Shown: one piece after another, positions 14,922 through 22,685 of the stretch
Numbering within the stretch: the stretch's first letter is position 1
Layout of the letters: each line of letters starts with the position of its first letter
Assembly (NCBI GenBank): GCA_051011595.1
Contig: JBPCTQ010000107.1
Coordinates: 1 to 27,393, forward strand
Direction: 5' to 3'
DNA from: JAOUEE01 sp051011595
GTDB taxonomy: Bacteria > Actinomycetota > Acidimicrobiia > Acidimicrobiales > SHLQ01
DNA: 27,393 bases
Made by a program: the position numbers and the translations under genes
The notes under the pieces: generated by a model
The model's input: only the letters and a program-made list of their open reading frames with translations
Database searches by the model: none
What the model was told of the DNA's origin: nothing

Positions 14922-15686
14922 TCACCAGGTCGGGAGCGCGGAGACACCTCCGTCCACCACGATGTCGGTACCCGTGATCCAGTCGGCCAGGGGAGAAGCC
15001 AGGAACAGGCAGGCGTTGGCGACATCGTCGGCGCTGCCGAGTCGCCCCGCCGGAGCAGCGTCGAGCCAGCGGTTGACCCCCTCCGGCCACTGATCGCTGA
15101 GACCCGGTCGATCGATCAACCCAGGTGACACCGAGTTCACCCGAACTCGGCGAGCCGCGTACTCGACCGCGGCGGCTTTGGCGTGCATGAGCACGGCGGC
15201 CTTCGAGGCGCAGTAGTGGGCGTGACCGTGGGCCATGCGATGCCCTTCGATCGATGCGATGTGGGTGATCGATCCGCCCTCGGGCATTCGGGTAGCGGCG
15301 GCTCGGGTGGCGAGGAACGTCGAGGCCGTATTGGTGTCGATGACCGAGCGCCACTGCTCGGTCGACATCTGCTCGAGTGGTGTCACCGGCTGCACTCCGG
15401 CGTTGTTCACGAGGCAGTCGACGCGTCCCAACTCTCTGGCCACCTCCGAGAACGCTTCCTCGACGGCCTGTTCGTCGGTCAGGTCGGCGCCGATGGCCAC
15501 CGATCGGCTCCCGGCGTCCGCCAGTTCGGTGGCCAGATCTCCCGCGTGTGATGCCGCCGAACGGTAGAGCAGCGCGGTGTGTGCTCCCGCCTGGGCGAAT
15601 CGGCGGGCGATGCCCTCGCCGAGACCACCGGCCGAGATTCCGGTGATGACTGCGACACGATCGGAGAAATCGAGATCAATGGCCAT
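14922..15686 (-). CDS. SDR-family oxidoreductase
   Basis: 254 residues from ATG 15686. The Rossmann motif TGISAGGLGEG (residues 15-25) is one residue longer than the classical TGxxxGxG. The rest is standard: NNAG at 94-97, catalytic Asn119, Ser145 (HIASIEG) and Tyr158-x3-Lys162 (HYCASK), with the C-terminal TGTDIVVDGG. The family performs NAD(P)H-dependent reduction or oxidation of alcohols/ketones in the cytoplasm; the substrate is unknown. Upstream open frame to 15779 is not protein-like. It lies 129 bases downstream of the frameshifted TIGR03086 gene and is convergent with the secreted-protein gene. Confidence 0.9.
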   Translation of the reverse strand: MAIDLDFSDRVAVITGISAGGLGEGIARRFAQAGAHTALLYRSAASHAGDLATELADAGSRSVAIGADLTDEQAVEEAFSEVARELGRVDCLVNNAGVQPVTPLEQMSTEQWRSVIDTNTASTFLATRAAATRMPEGGSITHIASIEGHRMAHGHAHYCASKAAVLMHAKAAAVEYAARRVRVNSVSPGLIDRPGLSDQWPEGVNRWLDAAPAGRLGSADDVANACLFLASPLADWITGTDIVVDGGVSALPTW

Positions 15687-15815
15687 GGGTACTCCACTTC
15701 GGTGTCGACGGACCGTGCGTACATCAGCGTGACACAGGCGAATTGGTCGGGCTCGGACTCGGACCAGTGATCTTGCCACCTCGAGGCGACCACCGAACCA
15801 ACGGGATGGCCGCCG

Positions 15816-16414
15816 TCACTCCCGAGTGCCGCCCTCGGGGGATCGGCCGGTGAGCATGAGTAGCGCCACCAGTGTGTCGTCCGGATTGTCGTTCGGGGTG
15901 GTGTGGGTGTCGGGCCGGCCCGACTGATCTCGGGGGTAGTGGGTGACGGCGTAGCTCCACGCATGATCGACGATCGATCGAGGCAGGTCTTCGGACCCGC
16001 CGATGGCCCGAGCCAGATCCCAGCAGTGAACGGTCACATCGAAGATCCGGACAGTCGCCAGCCCCTCGCCGGTCACCGAACCACCAGGCACTTCACAAAC
16101 CGTTCCCATCGCACCGCGTGAAGCGAGAGCGCCCCGCAGCTGGCCGATGCCGACGCGAAGTTCGCGGCGCGATCCACCGTGGCCGGCACGACCGCCGAGC
16201 CCGTGCTCATGGCCCGCGCGAACGGGAGACCCTCGAGCAACGCGGTGTAGATGCGCGCCGCGCTGGCGACATGGTCGGCAAGCGCCCTGACGTCCCACTC
16301 ATCACAAGGAGTCGGCCGCTCCCAGTCGTCGGCGGAGACCCTCGCCAGGAGCGAGCCGAACTGGCCATGAGCAACGTCGAGGCTGGCGAGCACTGAGGAT
16401 TCACCGGACTCCAC
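15816..16414 (-). pseudogene. Frameshifted TIGR03086 / maleylpyruvate isomerase-type (DinB-like) gene
   Basis: Two overlapping frames together make one family member. The first, from GTG 16414, has the N-terminal part: GQFGSLLARVSADDWERPTP, CDEWDVRALADHVASAARI and LLEGLPFARAM. It then runs off-frame and stops at 16073. The second frame, ending at 15816, supplies the C-terminal part: QLRGALASRGAMGTV, then IFDVTVHCWDLARAIG with the family's His-x-Trp-Asp-Leu-Ala-Arg motif. The switch falls near 16140-16160, and restoring one missing base (or removing two) would join them into about 199 residues. Members are mycothiol- or metal-dependent DinB-fold enzymes. This is either a recent pseudogene or a sequencing/assembly error; both frames remain well conserved. 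Confidence 0.75.
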
Positions 16415-16512
16415 CCATCAACCCTGTCACAGCAGTTGCGCCGCTCCGCCAGAACCGATTCCCTGTGCCTTCGATTGGTACCCTGCCCCGATTCGAGACA
16501 AGGAGCTGCCCG

Positions 16513-17505
16513 ATGGCGAGGATTGAGGTCAACCACGAGTGGGGAACGCTGAGGGAGGTCGTCTGCGGCATCCCGTACTTCAAGATCCCGCACGAGATTC
16601 CCAAGGCGATCTACAAGTACGCGCCCGAGCAAGGCCTGCGGTTCATGGAGGCGAACCTCGGCAAGACACTCGAGGACGCCGATCCAGCGACGTTCGCCGA
16701 GCTGTGCCAACAAATGGAGGCAGCAGTCGCCATTCTCGAAGGCCGAGGTGTCACCGTCCATCGGCCCGAACCGGTCGACGCGGCCGAGCTCGCGTACATG
16801 GATGGTCTCTTCCCGGCCAGCGCGGTTCAGTTCTTTCCCAGGGACCCGATAGTGGTGATCGGAAACCGCTTCATCGAGACCGAGCCGTTCCTACCCGTGC
16901 GGCGGCGGGAGCGTTTTGGCATACGCCGCGCTCTGGCCGGTCGCCTCGCCGACAGCGATGCCGAGATCGTCTCCGTGCCGCCTGCGTCGCCTCAGCCCGA
17001 GGGTGGCGATGGGGGATGGGGGCCGGGTCCGTTCCTCGAAGGCGGAGACGTCTTTCTGCTCGGGCGCGACATCTATGTCGGCGTCTCCGGCAACGCCAGC
17101 AACACGGCCGGCGTCGATTGGCTGCGGGGTTACCTCGGTAGCGAGTACCGCGTGCACGAGGTCCGCCTGACCGATGACTTCCTGCATCTCGACTGTTGCC
17201 TGGCCACGCCCAGGCCCGGCTTGGCGATCGTCTGCCGCGAGGCCTTTGTCGACGGTCTACCCGCATTCCTGGAAGACTGGGAGCTGTTGGATGTCCCGTT
17301 CGCCGACGCCAAGGAGAAGCTGGCCTGCAACGGTTTGGTGATCGATGAACAGACCATCATGATCGCCAGCGGCCTGGACTACCTCGCCGATGGGCTGCGA
17401 GCGGCCGGGCAGGAGGTCATCGAGACACCCTTCGATGCCGTGTACCAGTACGCCGGGGCGTTCCGGTGCTGGCACCATCCCCTGGTTCGGGAGAGCTCGC
17501 TGTGA
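16513..17505 (+). CDS. Amidinotransferase-family protein (GATM/StrB1-like)
   Basis: 330 residues from ATG 16513, with AAGGAG seven bases upstream. The guanidino-transferring pentein fold is shown by FPRDPIVVIGNRFIE, FLEGGDVFLLG with Asp179, FLHLDCCLATPRPGL with His225 and the catalytic Cys319 in GAFRCWHHPLVR. These line up with Asp179, His227 and Cys332 of StrB1 as I recall it. Relatives move an amidino group from arginine to glycine, lysine or an inosamine, and some are hydrolases. No partner genes for creatine-, streptomycin- or toxin-type pathways are nearby, so the acceptor is unknown. The gene is convergent with the sulfatase. Confidence 0.85.
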   Translation: MARIEVNHEWGTLREVVCGIPYFKIPHEIPKAIYKYAPEQGLRFMEANLGKTLEDADPATFAELCQQMEAAVAILEGRGVTVHRPEPVDAAELAYMDGLFPASAVQFFPRDPIVVIGNRFIETEPFLPVRRRERFGIRRALAGRLADSDAEIVSVPPASPQPEGGDGGWGPGPFLEGGDVFLLGRDIYVGVSGNASNTAGVDWLRGYLGSEYRVHEVRLTDDFLHLDCCLATPRPGLAIVCREAFVDGLPAFLEDWELLDVPFADAKEKLACNGLVIDEQTIMIASGLDYLADGLRAAGQEVIETPFDAVYQYAGAFRCWHHPLVRESSL

Positions 17506-17585
17506 CGATCGCCGGAACAACCAGGTAGGGGTCGGCCGGCGCGGGCCGCTGCAGTCAGCCCGATCCCGCCGGTAGCCCGACCCGG

Positions 17586-18941
17586 TCAGACGTAGCCCTG
17601 GAAATCCTCACCGGGTTGGATGTGCGGATGCTGAGCGGCGCTGATCTGCAAGTCGATCAGCGGCTGCGACGCAAGGCCGATCACCCAGGCATAGGTGAGC
17701 TCGGCATCCATCAGGTCGATCTCCTCGTGAGGGTCGTTGATCAGATCCATCACCATCGGGACCTGACGCTTGATGTACGGCGCCGTCCACGAGTACTCCT
17801 CGGTGTAGCGGAAGTGAACCTTGAACGTCTTCCACTTGGCCGAGATGGGCTCGGTGTCCACCCCCAGGTAGAGGTAGAAGTCGCGTCCCGAGGTGTCGGA
17901 CTGGCCCAGCATGAAGCCCGACATGTCCATGCCGTCGATCGGTCGGTCGGTGGGCACCTTGTCGGCGTGGCCGGTGAGGCCGGCGACAGTCGGGAGCCAG
18001 TCGAGGGCGGCGACGATCTCGTCGGTGACCACGCCGGCTTCGATCTTGCCCGGCCACCGGATCATGGCCGGCGCTCGGTACGAGCCTTCCCACCCGCCAC
18101 CGAAGCAGCCCTTCCAGAAGCCGCCCGTTCCGAACGACTCACCGCTGGTGGCACCACTGCCGTTGTCGCTGGCCCAGACCACGATCGTGTTGTCGGCGAT
18201 GCCGAGCTCGTCGAGTGTGTCGAGGATCTGACCGGCTCGGTAGTCGAGCTCGGCCAGTGCCTTCGGTCCGCCGTGCGGACTGTTGGTGGCGTCTTCGAAA
18301 TCCGGGTGGGGGATGACCGGCGGGTGCACGTTGGTGAAGCCGACGTACGTGAAGAACGGCGCATCTTCGGCATGCTTGCGGCGGATGTAGTCGATCGTCT
18401 TGTCCGTGATCATTTCATCCAAGAGGGGTCGGGTCTCGAGGTTGAAGTCGTCGACCTCCTCGAAAGGCAGGCCCTTCACTGCCTGCTTGATCTTGGGGCG
18501 CGGCATGTAGTCGGGATACAGCGGATGAGCGGTCCAGCCCGCCTCGTCGGAGGATTCACTGATGCCAAACCACTCGTCGAAGCCCTGGGCCGTGGGGATC
18601 CGGTCCTCGGTTTTGCCCAGGTGCCACTTGCCGAACATCGCTGTGGAGTACCCGGCGTCGGAGAGCAGATCACCCATGGTGTATTCCCACGGGCAGAGGC
18701 CGTACGGGGCAGACCCCCCGAGCGGAACCGAGAAGGTGCCGGAGCGGACCGGCATTCTTCCTGTCATCAGCGCGCTACGAGTCGGTGTGCATTGAGCCTC
18801 GGTGTTGAAGTTCGTGAAGCGGATCCCTTCCGACGCCAGTTGGTCGAGGCGAGGCGTGGGATTGAGGTTCCCGAAACAACTCAGGTCCCCGGATCCGACG
18901 TTGTCGGCGAGCATGAACACGATGTTGGGTTGATCAGCCAT
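17586..18941 (-). CDS. Cytoplasmic sulfatase (arylsulfatase type)
   Basis: 451 residues from ATG 18941. The sulfatase signature CTPTRSALMTGR puts the formylglycine precursor at Cys51, with Arg55, Lys105 and His107 (FGKWHLGK), His206 (TNVHPPV), Asp259-Asn260 (ASDNGSG) and Lys277. This is a complete active site except that the second metal aspartate of LADD is Asn14 (LADNVGSGD). It hydrolyses a sulfate ester to an alcohol and sulfate. There is no signal peptide, so the substrate must enter the cell, which fits the importer gene at 21528. A 12-base palindrome lies 51 bases upstream of the start. No formylglycine-generating enzyme is in this window. Confidence 0.92.
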   Translation of the reverse strand: MADQPNIVFMLADNVGSGDLSCFGNLNPTPRLDQLASEGIRFTNFNTEAQCTPTRSALMTGRMPVRSGTFSVPLGGSAPYGLCPWEYTMGDLLSDAGYSTAMFGKWHLGKTEDRIPTAQGFDEWFGISESSDEAGWTAHPLYPDYMPRPKIKQAVKGLPFEEVDDFNLETRPLLDEMITDKTIDYIRRKHAEDAPFFTYVGFTNVHPPVIPHPDFEDATNSPHGGPKALAELDYRAGQILDTLDELGIADNTIVVWASDNGSGATSGESFGTGGFWKGCFGGGWEGSYRAPAMIRWPGKIEAGVVTDEIVAALDWLPTVAGLTGHADKVPTDRPIDGMDMSGFMLGQSDTSGRDFYLYLGVDTEPISAKWKTFKVHFRYTEEYSWTAPYIKRQVPMVMDLINDPHEEIDLMDAELTYAWVIGLASQPLIDLQISAAQHPHIQPGEDFQGYV

Positions 18942-18991
18942 GGGGCGAGCCTGTCATGGCGCCGAGCGCGCGTGAATGGGATCGGGCACGA

Positions 18992-19003
18992 TCACCCGGG
19001 TGA
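18992..19003. promoter_or_regulatory. Palindromic operator candidate in front of the sulfatase
   Basis: TCACCCGGGTGA is a perfect 12-base palindrome, 51-62 bases upstream of the sulfatase ATG (minus strand) and just after the regulator gene's stop. The 15 bases 18992-19006 (TCACCCGGGTGAAAG) recur exactly at 21407-21421. Downstream of it on the sulfatase strand, CATTCA could be a -10-like element about 13 bases on. It is a good binding-site candidate for the adjacent LuxR-family regulator. Confidence 0.6.
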
Positions 19004-19027
19004 AAGCACCTCGGCGGGATGACCGTC

Positions 19028-21310
19028 TCAGTCGGGTGACGGCGGCCTGCCGCCGGAGGCGGCCCGATCCGTGAGCAGGCCCATCTCGTCGGCGATGAGG
19101 ACCGCCTCCTGGCGCGACGATGCGTTCAGCTTCCGATACACGCGGCGCAGATAGGTCTTGATCGTGTTCCGGGAAAGGTAGAGCTCTTCGCCGATCTCCC
19201 GTGTGGTCAGCGGCGACGGCAGCATCGCGATCACATCGAGCTCGCGCTCGGTGAAGTCGATGTCTGGGGCCGGGGCGCTGTGGTCTTGGGGGGGTGAGAT
19301 GTCGACGCGTGCCACCAGTTCGGCGTACTGGTCTCGCATCACACCCATGTCTTCGATGGAGTCGATGACGGGCTTCGAGTCGTTGAGGTACTGGCGTGCC
19401 AGCTCTTCCTCGCCCAGCGCGAGGGCGGCGCGGGCCAGGAGTAGCCGAGCGCGTGTGGCGTCCAACGGCACTGCTTGCCCGACGGCGGCCATCGGGCGAC
19501 TGGCCGCTCTGAGCGCGATCCGTGCTGCTCGTGTGTCGCCGAGATCGATGGCCGCCAGTGCGGCCGCCGCATGGATGGTGGCACCCATGAACATGTCTTC
19601 TCCGCCTGCCTCTCGCAATACTTCGCGGGCTGATTCGGCGGTGACCAACGCCTGTTCGGCGTCGCCGCGACTCAGTTGAGCCAGTGACTTCTCGGCGAGC
19701 GCGTAGCTGTGCTGGTTGGCGACAGGACTCTGCTCGACCTCCTCGAGGTACTCGATCGACTCCTCGACGTCGCCCCGCCACACGAGTGAGCGGCCGACTA
19801 TCAAGATGGCAAGCATCCGCCACGGGCTGCCGGCTGGTTCGATCTCGAGTGCGGTGAAGCCATCGGCCAGAGCCGCATCGACGCCATTGGGGGCGATGGT
19901 GCCGCGCGCCATGGCGAACGACGACGCCACGCTCGCCATTCCGTCGGGTCGCGGCCCGTCGAATTCTGTGTGTTCGGCGATGTCGAGCCACCGCATCGCC
20001 TCGGCCGAGTTGCCGGTGACCGCGTGTAACGAAGCGGCACCTATTGCGAGCGGCTGGTGCTCGGCGATGTACTCGGGCTCGAACTGAGCGAGCAGTGCCA
20101 GCGCAGTGTGGTTGCGGCCCGAATCCATCATGCCCGGCCAGTGTCCACACACCAGATCCGCGGCCGCACGGGTCTCGCCGGCCGCCAGCGCGTGGGGGAT
20201 GGCCGCGGCAATCTGGCCGTCGGCGCTCAGCCATTCGAAGGCCCGGCCGTGGAGGAGTTGTTCGTCGAGAGTTGTGTGCCGCAGTTCGGCTGCGACCAGC
20301 TCGCCGAACAGATGGTGGTAGCGGTACCAGCGGCCGGCCCGATCGAGAGGGATGACGAAGGCGTTGGCCTCCGCGAGTCGAGCGAGGATCTCCGCGCCGC
20401 CGGACCGGCCCGTCACCGCGTCACACAAATCGCCGGTGAGTCGGCTCAAGATCGACGTCTCGATGATGAAATCTCGGTCTTCGTGGGAGACCGACCCGAG
20501 CACTTCACTGAGCAGGTACGCCGCGATGTCACGGTCGGTTCCGCGGAAGTCCTCCGCGAACGCCTGGGCATCGGGGGCTTGGGTGGCGGCCAGGCCGGCG
20601 AGGTGGAGACCGGCAGGCCAACCCTCGGTGCGTTCGACCAGGATGTCGAAGTGCTCCTCATCGAGCGAAGAACCGTACGCGGTCAACAGGCGGTGGGCTT
20701 CGTCGGTCGACAGGGCGAGGTCGACGGTGCCGATCTCCACCAGATCGCCGCTGACGCGTAGCCGAGCCAGCGGTATCGGCCCGGAGCGGCGCGAGGTCAT
20801 GGTCGCCCGGGCACCGTCGGGCAGCGCCGCCACGAACCGGTGCAGTGAGCGGAGGCAGGTCACGTTCTCGATGACGTGTACGTCGTCGATCAGCACGTGG
20901 ATCGGCGTCTGCCGCTCGGCGAGCTCGTTGCACACCGAGACGACGATGTCGTCGATGGCCCCGGCGCCGGCCGCCAGCAGCCGGGATTGGTGCGTTCCGC
21001 TGAAATCGCCGATGACCGTGCGGATGGCACCGATCATCGACCACCACAGAGCCACCGGGTCGTTGTCGGCTGAGTCGAGCGACAGCCACGCCGCGAACGG
21101 GTCATCGGCATGACACTGGGCGAGCAGCGTCGACTTGCCCGAGCCGGCGGGGCCCGAGATGACTCCGAGTCGGGCCCGTGAGTCCAGTCGGCGGGCAACC
21201 AGCGCAGGACGATCCACCGTTTCTGCGCGGACCCGCGGCGGGAGCAGCTTGGTGCGCGCGATGACCGGCGACTCGAACGTGGCGGCGGGGTCGGTACCGA
21301 CATCAACCAT
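19028..21310 (-). CDS. MalT-like ATP-dependent LuxR-family (LAL) transcriptional regulator
   Basis: 760 residues from ATG 21310. The N-terminal STAND/AAA ATPase has a Walker A GPAGSGKST at 53-61 and a Walker B-like HVLIDDVHVI at about 138-147. A conserved winged-helix/ARM region with EGWPAGLHLAGLA follows, then a long alpha-helical TPR-like middle. The C-terminal LuxR helix-turn-helix (about residues 690-755) has FTERELDVIAML, TTREIGEELYLSRNTIKTYL and RVYRKLNASSRQEA. In MalT, ligand and ATP binding drive oligomerisation and activation of promoters with repeated sites. It lies between the sulfatase gene, 86 bases downstream, and the divergent transporter gene, and a shared palindrome lies in both promoter regions. 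It is probably the local regulator. Confidence 0.93.
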   Translation of the reverse strand: MVDVGTDPAATFESPVIARTKLLPPRVRAETVDRPALVARRLDSRARLGVISGPAGSGKSTLLAQCHADDPFAAWLSLDSADNDPVALWWSMIGAIRTVIGDFSGTHQSRLLAAGAGAIDDIVVSVCNELAERQTPIHVLIDDVHVIENVTCLRSLHRFVAALPDGARATMTSRRSGPIPLARLRVSGDLVEIGTVDLALSTDEAHRLLTAYGSSLDEEHFDILVERTEGWPAGLHLAGLAATQAPDAQAFAEDFRGTDRDIAAYLLSEVLGSVSHEDRDFIIETSILSRLTGDLCDAVTGRSGGAEILARLAEANAFVIPLDRAGRWYRYHHLFGELVAAELRHTTLDEQLLHGRAFEWLSADGQIAAAIPHALAAGETRAAADLVCGHWPGMMDSGRNHTALALLAQFEPEYIAEHQPLAIGAASLHAVTGNSAEAMRWLDIAEHTEFDGPRPDGMASVASSFAMARGTIAPNGVDAALADGFTALEIEPAGSPWRMLAILIVGRSLVWRGDVEESIEYLEEVEQSPVANQHSYALAEKSLAQLSRGDAEQALVTAESAREVLREAGGEDMFMGATIHAAAALAAIDLGDTRAARIALRAASRPMAAVGQAVPLDATRARLLLARAALALGEEELARQYLNDSKPVIDSIEDMGVMRDQYAELVARVDISPPQDHSAPAPDIDFTERELDVIAMLPSPLTTREIGEELYLSRNTIKTYLRRVYRKLNASSRQEAVLIADEMGLLTDRAASGGRPPSPD

Positions 21311-21405
21311 TTGTCGCAGACTACCGCTGGGCCTCGCCGGTGGCCGATTCCCGACGTCAGTCGAGAGGCGACCACGGTCGCTCGGGATTCTTTCTCCGCC
21401 TTGGG

Positions 21406-21419
21406 TTCACCCGGGTGAA
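21406..21419. promoter_or_regulatory. Palindromic operator candidate between the LAL regulator and the transporter
   Basis: TTCACCCGGGTGAA is a perfect 14-base palindrome in the 217-base gap between the divergent regulator (start 21310) and transporter (start 21528). It shares 15 identical bases with the site ahead of the sulfatase. TATTCG at 21434-21439, 14 bases after it toward the transporter, could be a -10 element, so an activator here would sit over the -35 position. The rest of the gap shows no other structure I can defend. Confidence 0.65.
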
Positions 21420-21527
21420 AGGCTCGTCAGCTCTATTCGTGCGAAGAGTCGTCCCGTACGTTGGCCCAGACCGCTCGCACCAAAGGACCGGGGCGAGGGT
21501 GATGATCGATAGAAGAGGGAGCTGTCA

Positions 21528-22451
21528 ATGGATGTTCAGGAGCTGATGGGGGCGTTGCTCAACGTCTTCCTGGTGGTGATGATCGTCGCCACGATGGTGT
21601 CGGCCGGCTTCACCACCACCTTTGCCGCTATCGGCTCGGTGCTGTCGCGCTGGTCGCTGCTGATCATGGTGCTTATCGCCGCATTGGTGATCCGACCGCT
21701 CGTTGGATGGGGCTTGGCCGAGATCTTCGACCTCGACACTCCGGCCTTCATCGCCATGGTGTTGCTGGCCTCGGTGGCGGGCGCACCGCTCGGCGTCAAG
21801 TTCGTCATGGGGGCCAAAGGCGATGTCACCACAGGTGCGGTCTTGCAGGTGTTGCTCGCCGTCGTGGGCTCGTTCACATTCGCCCCGACCGCCAACCTCA
21901 TCATCGAGGCGGCCGATCTGGGTGACGAGGTCTCGCTTCCGGTGGCCGATCTGATCAAGACGATCGTGTTCTTGCAGGTTCTGCCGTTCGTGGTCGGTCT
22001 GCTCATCCGGTATTGGAACGAGACGAGCGCCCTCGAGTGGAACGAGACCGCCAAGAAGATCAGCGGCCCGGCCTTCCTGGCTGTGGTGGTTCTGGCGCTG
22101 CTCGGCAGCTGGCGGATCATCATCGACCTCATCGGCGATCGGGTCCTGATCGCCGGTGCCATCTTCCCGCTCGTGATGATCGCCGTCGGCTACTTCCTTT
22201 CGACGGGTGATTACCGCAACAGGGCGGCCACCGCGATGATCCAGCCAGGAAGCAACTCCGGCCCCTCCTTTGCTGCGGTGGCCATCGCCTTCAACAACGA
22301 CCCGGAAATCCTCGGTGTGGTGACCGTTCTGATCTTCCTGCAGATCGTCGTGGCTGCACCGTTCGGTACGTGGATGGGCAGCAAGTTCGGCGAGGACGAG
22401 GATGGTGAGGAGGCCGGTGGCGGCGAATCACTCGCCGAAGCAGGCGCCTGA
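21528..22451 (+). CDS. BASS-like (bile acid:sodium symporter family) transporter
   Basis: 307 residues from ATG 21528, with a GAGGGAG ribosome binding site. About nine or ten hydrophobic segments are visible (e.g. ALLNVFLVVMIVATMVSAGF, SLLIMVLIAALVIRPLVGW, FLAVVVLALLGSW, VLIFLQIVVAAPFGTW), in line with the ten-helix BASS fold. Loops such as APLGVKFVMGAKGDV and QPGSNSGPSFAAVAIAF sit where BASS proteins have their sodium- and substrate-binding crossovers. The C-terminal about 25 residues are acidic and glycine-rich. The family imports bile acids, sulfated steroids and other organic anions with sodium. Divergence from the LAL regulator and the shared palindrome with the sulfatase suggest uptake of a sulfate ester; that is inference. 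The family call is moderately sure. Confidence 0.7.
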   Translation: MDVQELMGALLNVFLVVMIVATMVSAGFTTTFAAIGSVLSRWSLLIMVLIAALVIRPLVGWGLAEIFDLDTPAFIAMVLLASVAGAPLGVKFVMGAKGDVTTGAVLQVLLAVVGSFTFAPTANLIIEAADLGDEVSLPVADLIKTIVFLQVLPFVVGLLIRYWNETSALEWNETAKKISGPAFLAVVVLALLGSWRIIIDLIGDRVLIAGAIFPLVMIAVGYFLSTGDYRNRAATAMIQPGSNSGPSFAAVAIAFNNDPEILGVVTVLIFLQIVVAAPFGTWMGSKFGEDEDGEEAGGGESLAEAGA

Positions 22452-22574
22452 CGGCAGGAGAGCAGCGACGGTGCTGAGCAAGGCACGTCGACGGCCGGGA
22501 CCTTCGACTCTTGGGCCCGACTACGTGCCGATCTAGCGTCGTGTCACGGTCACACGAAGATCGCCGATCCATTT

Positions 22575-22579
22575 GGAGG
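22575..22579 (+). promoter_or_regulatory. Strong ribosome binding site for the small ORF
   Basis: GGAGG seven bases before ATG 22587. The following larger gene has no comparable site ahead of its own GTG. Confidence 0.6.
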
Positions 22580-22586
22580 TTCGTAC

Positions 22587-22685
22587 ATGCGGCGAGCGAT
22601 CTGCTCCGCAGGCAAAGACGACAACGCAGGCCAGTACGCGGAGTCGACCGGCGAAGCGACCGAACCGCAGAGGTTGGCTGGGTGA
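22587..22685 (+). CDS. Small leader-like ORF (32 residues)
   Basis: It opens at ATG 22587 after an ideal GGAGG and ends in TGA at 22683-22685, overlapping the GTG (22682) of the next gene as GTGA. The peptide is hydrophilic (MRRAICSAGKDDNAGQYAES, then acidic/neutral residues), with no run of one amino acid that would suggest attenuation and no membrane segment. The most likely role is translational coupling to the downstream gene, or a small protein in its own right. Not recognised as any family. Confidence 0.45.
   Translation: MRRAICSAGKDDNAGQYAESTGEATEPQRLAG

Noticed and set aside
17506..17585. Possible bidirectional terminator between the amidinotransferase and sulfatase genes
   Set aside because: Only a 5-bp stem (CGGCC/GGCCG) in GC-rich sequence and no T tract on either side.
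17616..19022. Long plus-strand open frame (about 468 codons) opposite the sulfatase
   Set aside because: Antisense to an intact sulfatase; composition is Val/Gly/Arg/Asp-rich without motifs.
18954..20234. Second minus-strand frame inside the LuxR-family regulator
   Set aside because: Arg-rich out-of-frame translation of the regulator; no recognisable domain, and the regulator frame is complete.
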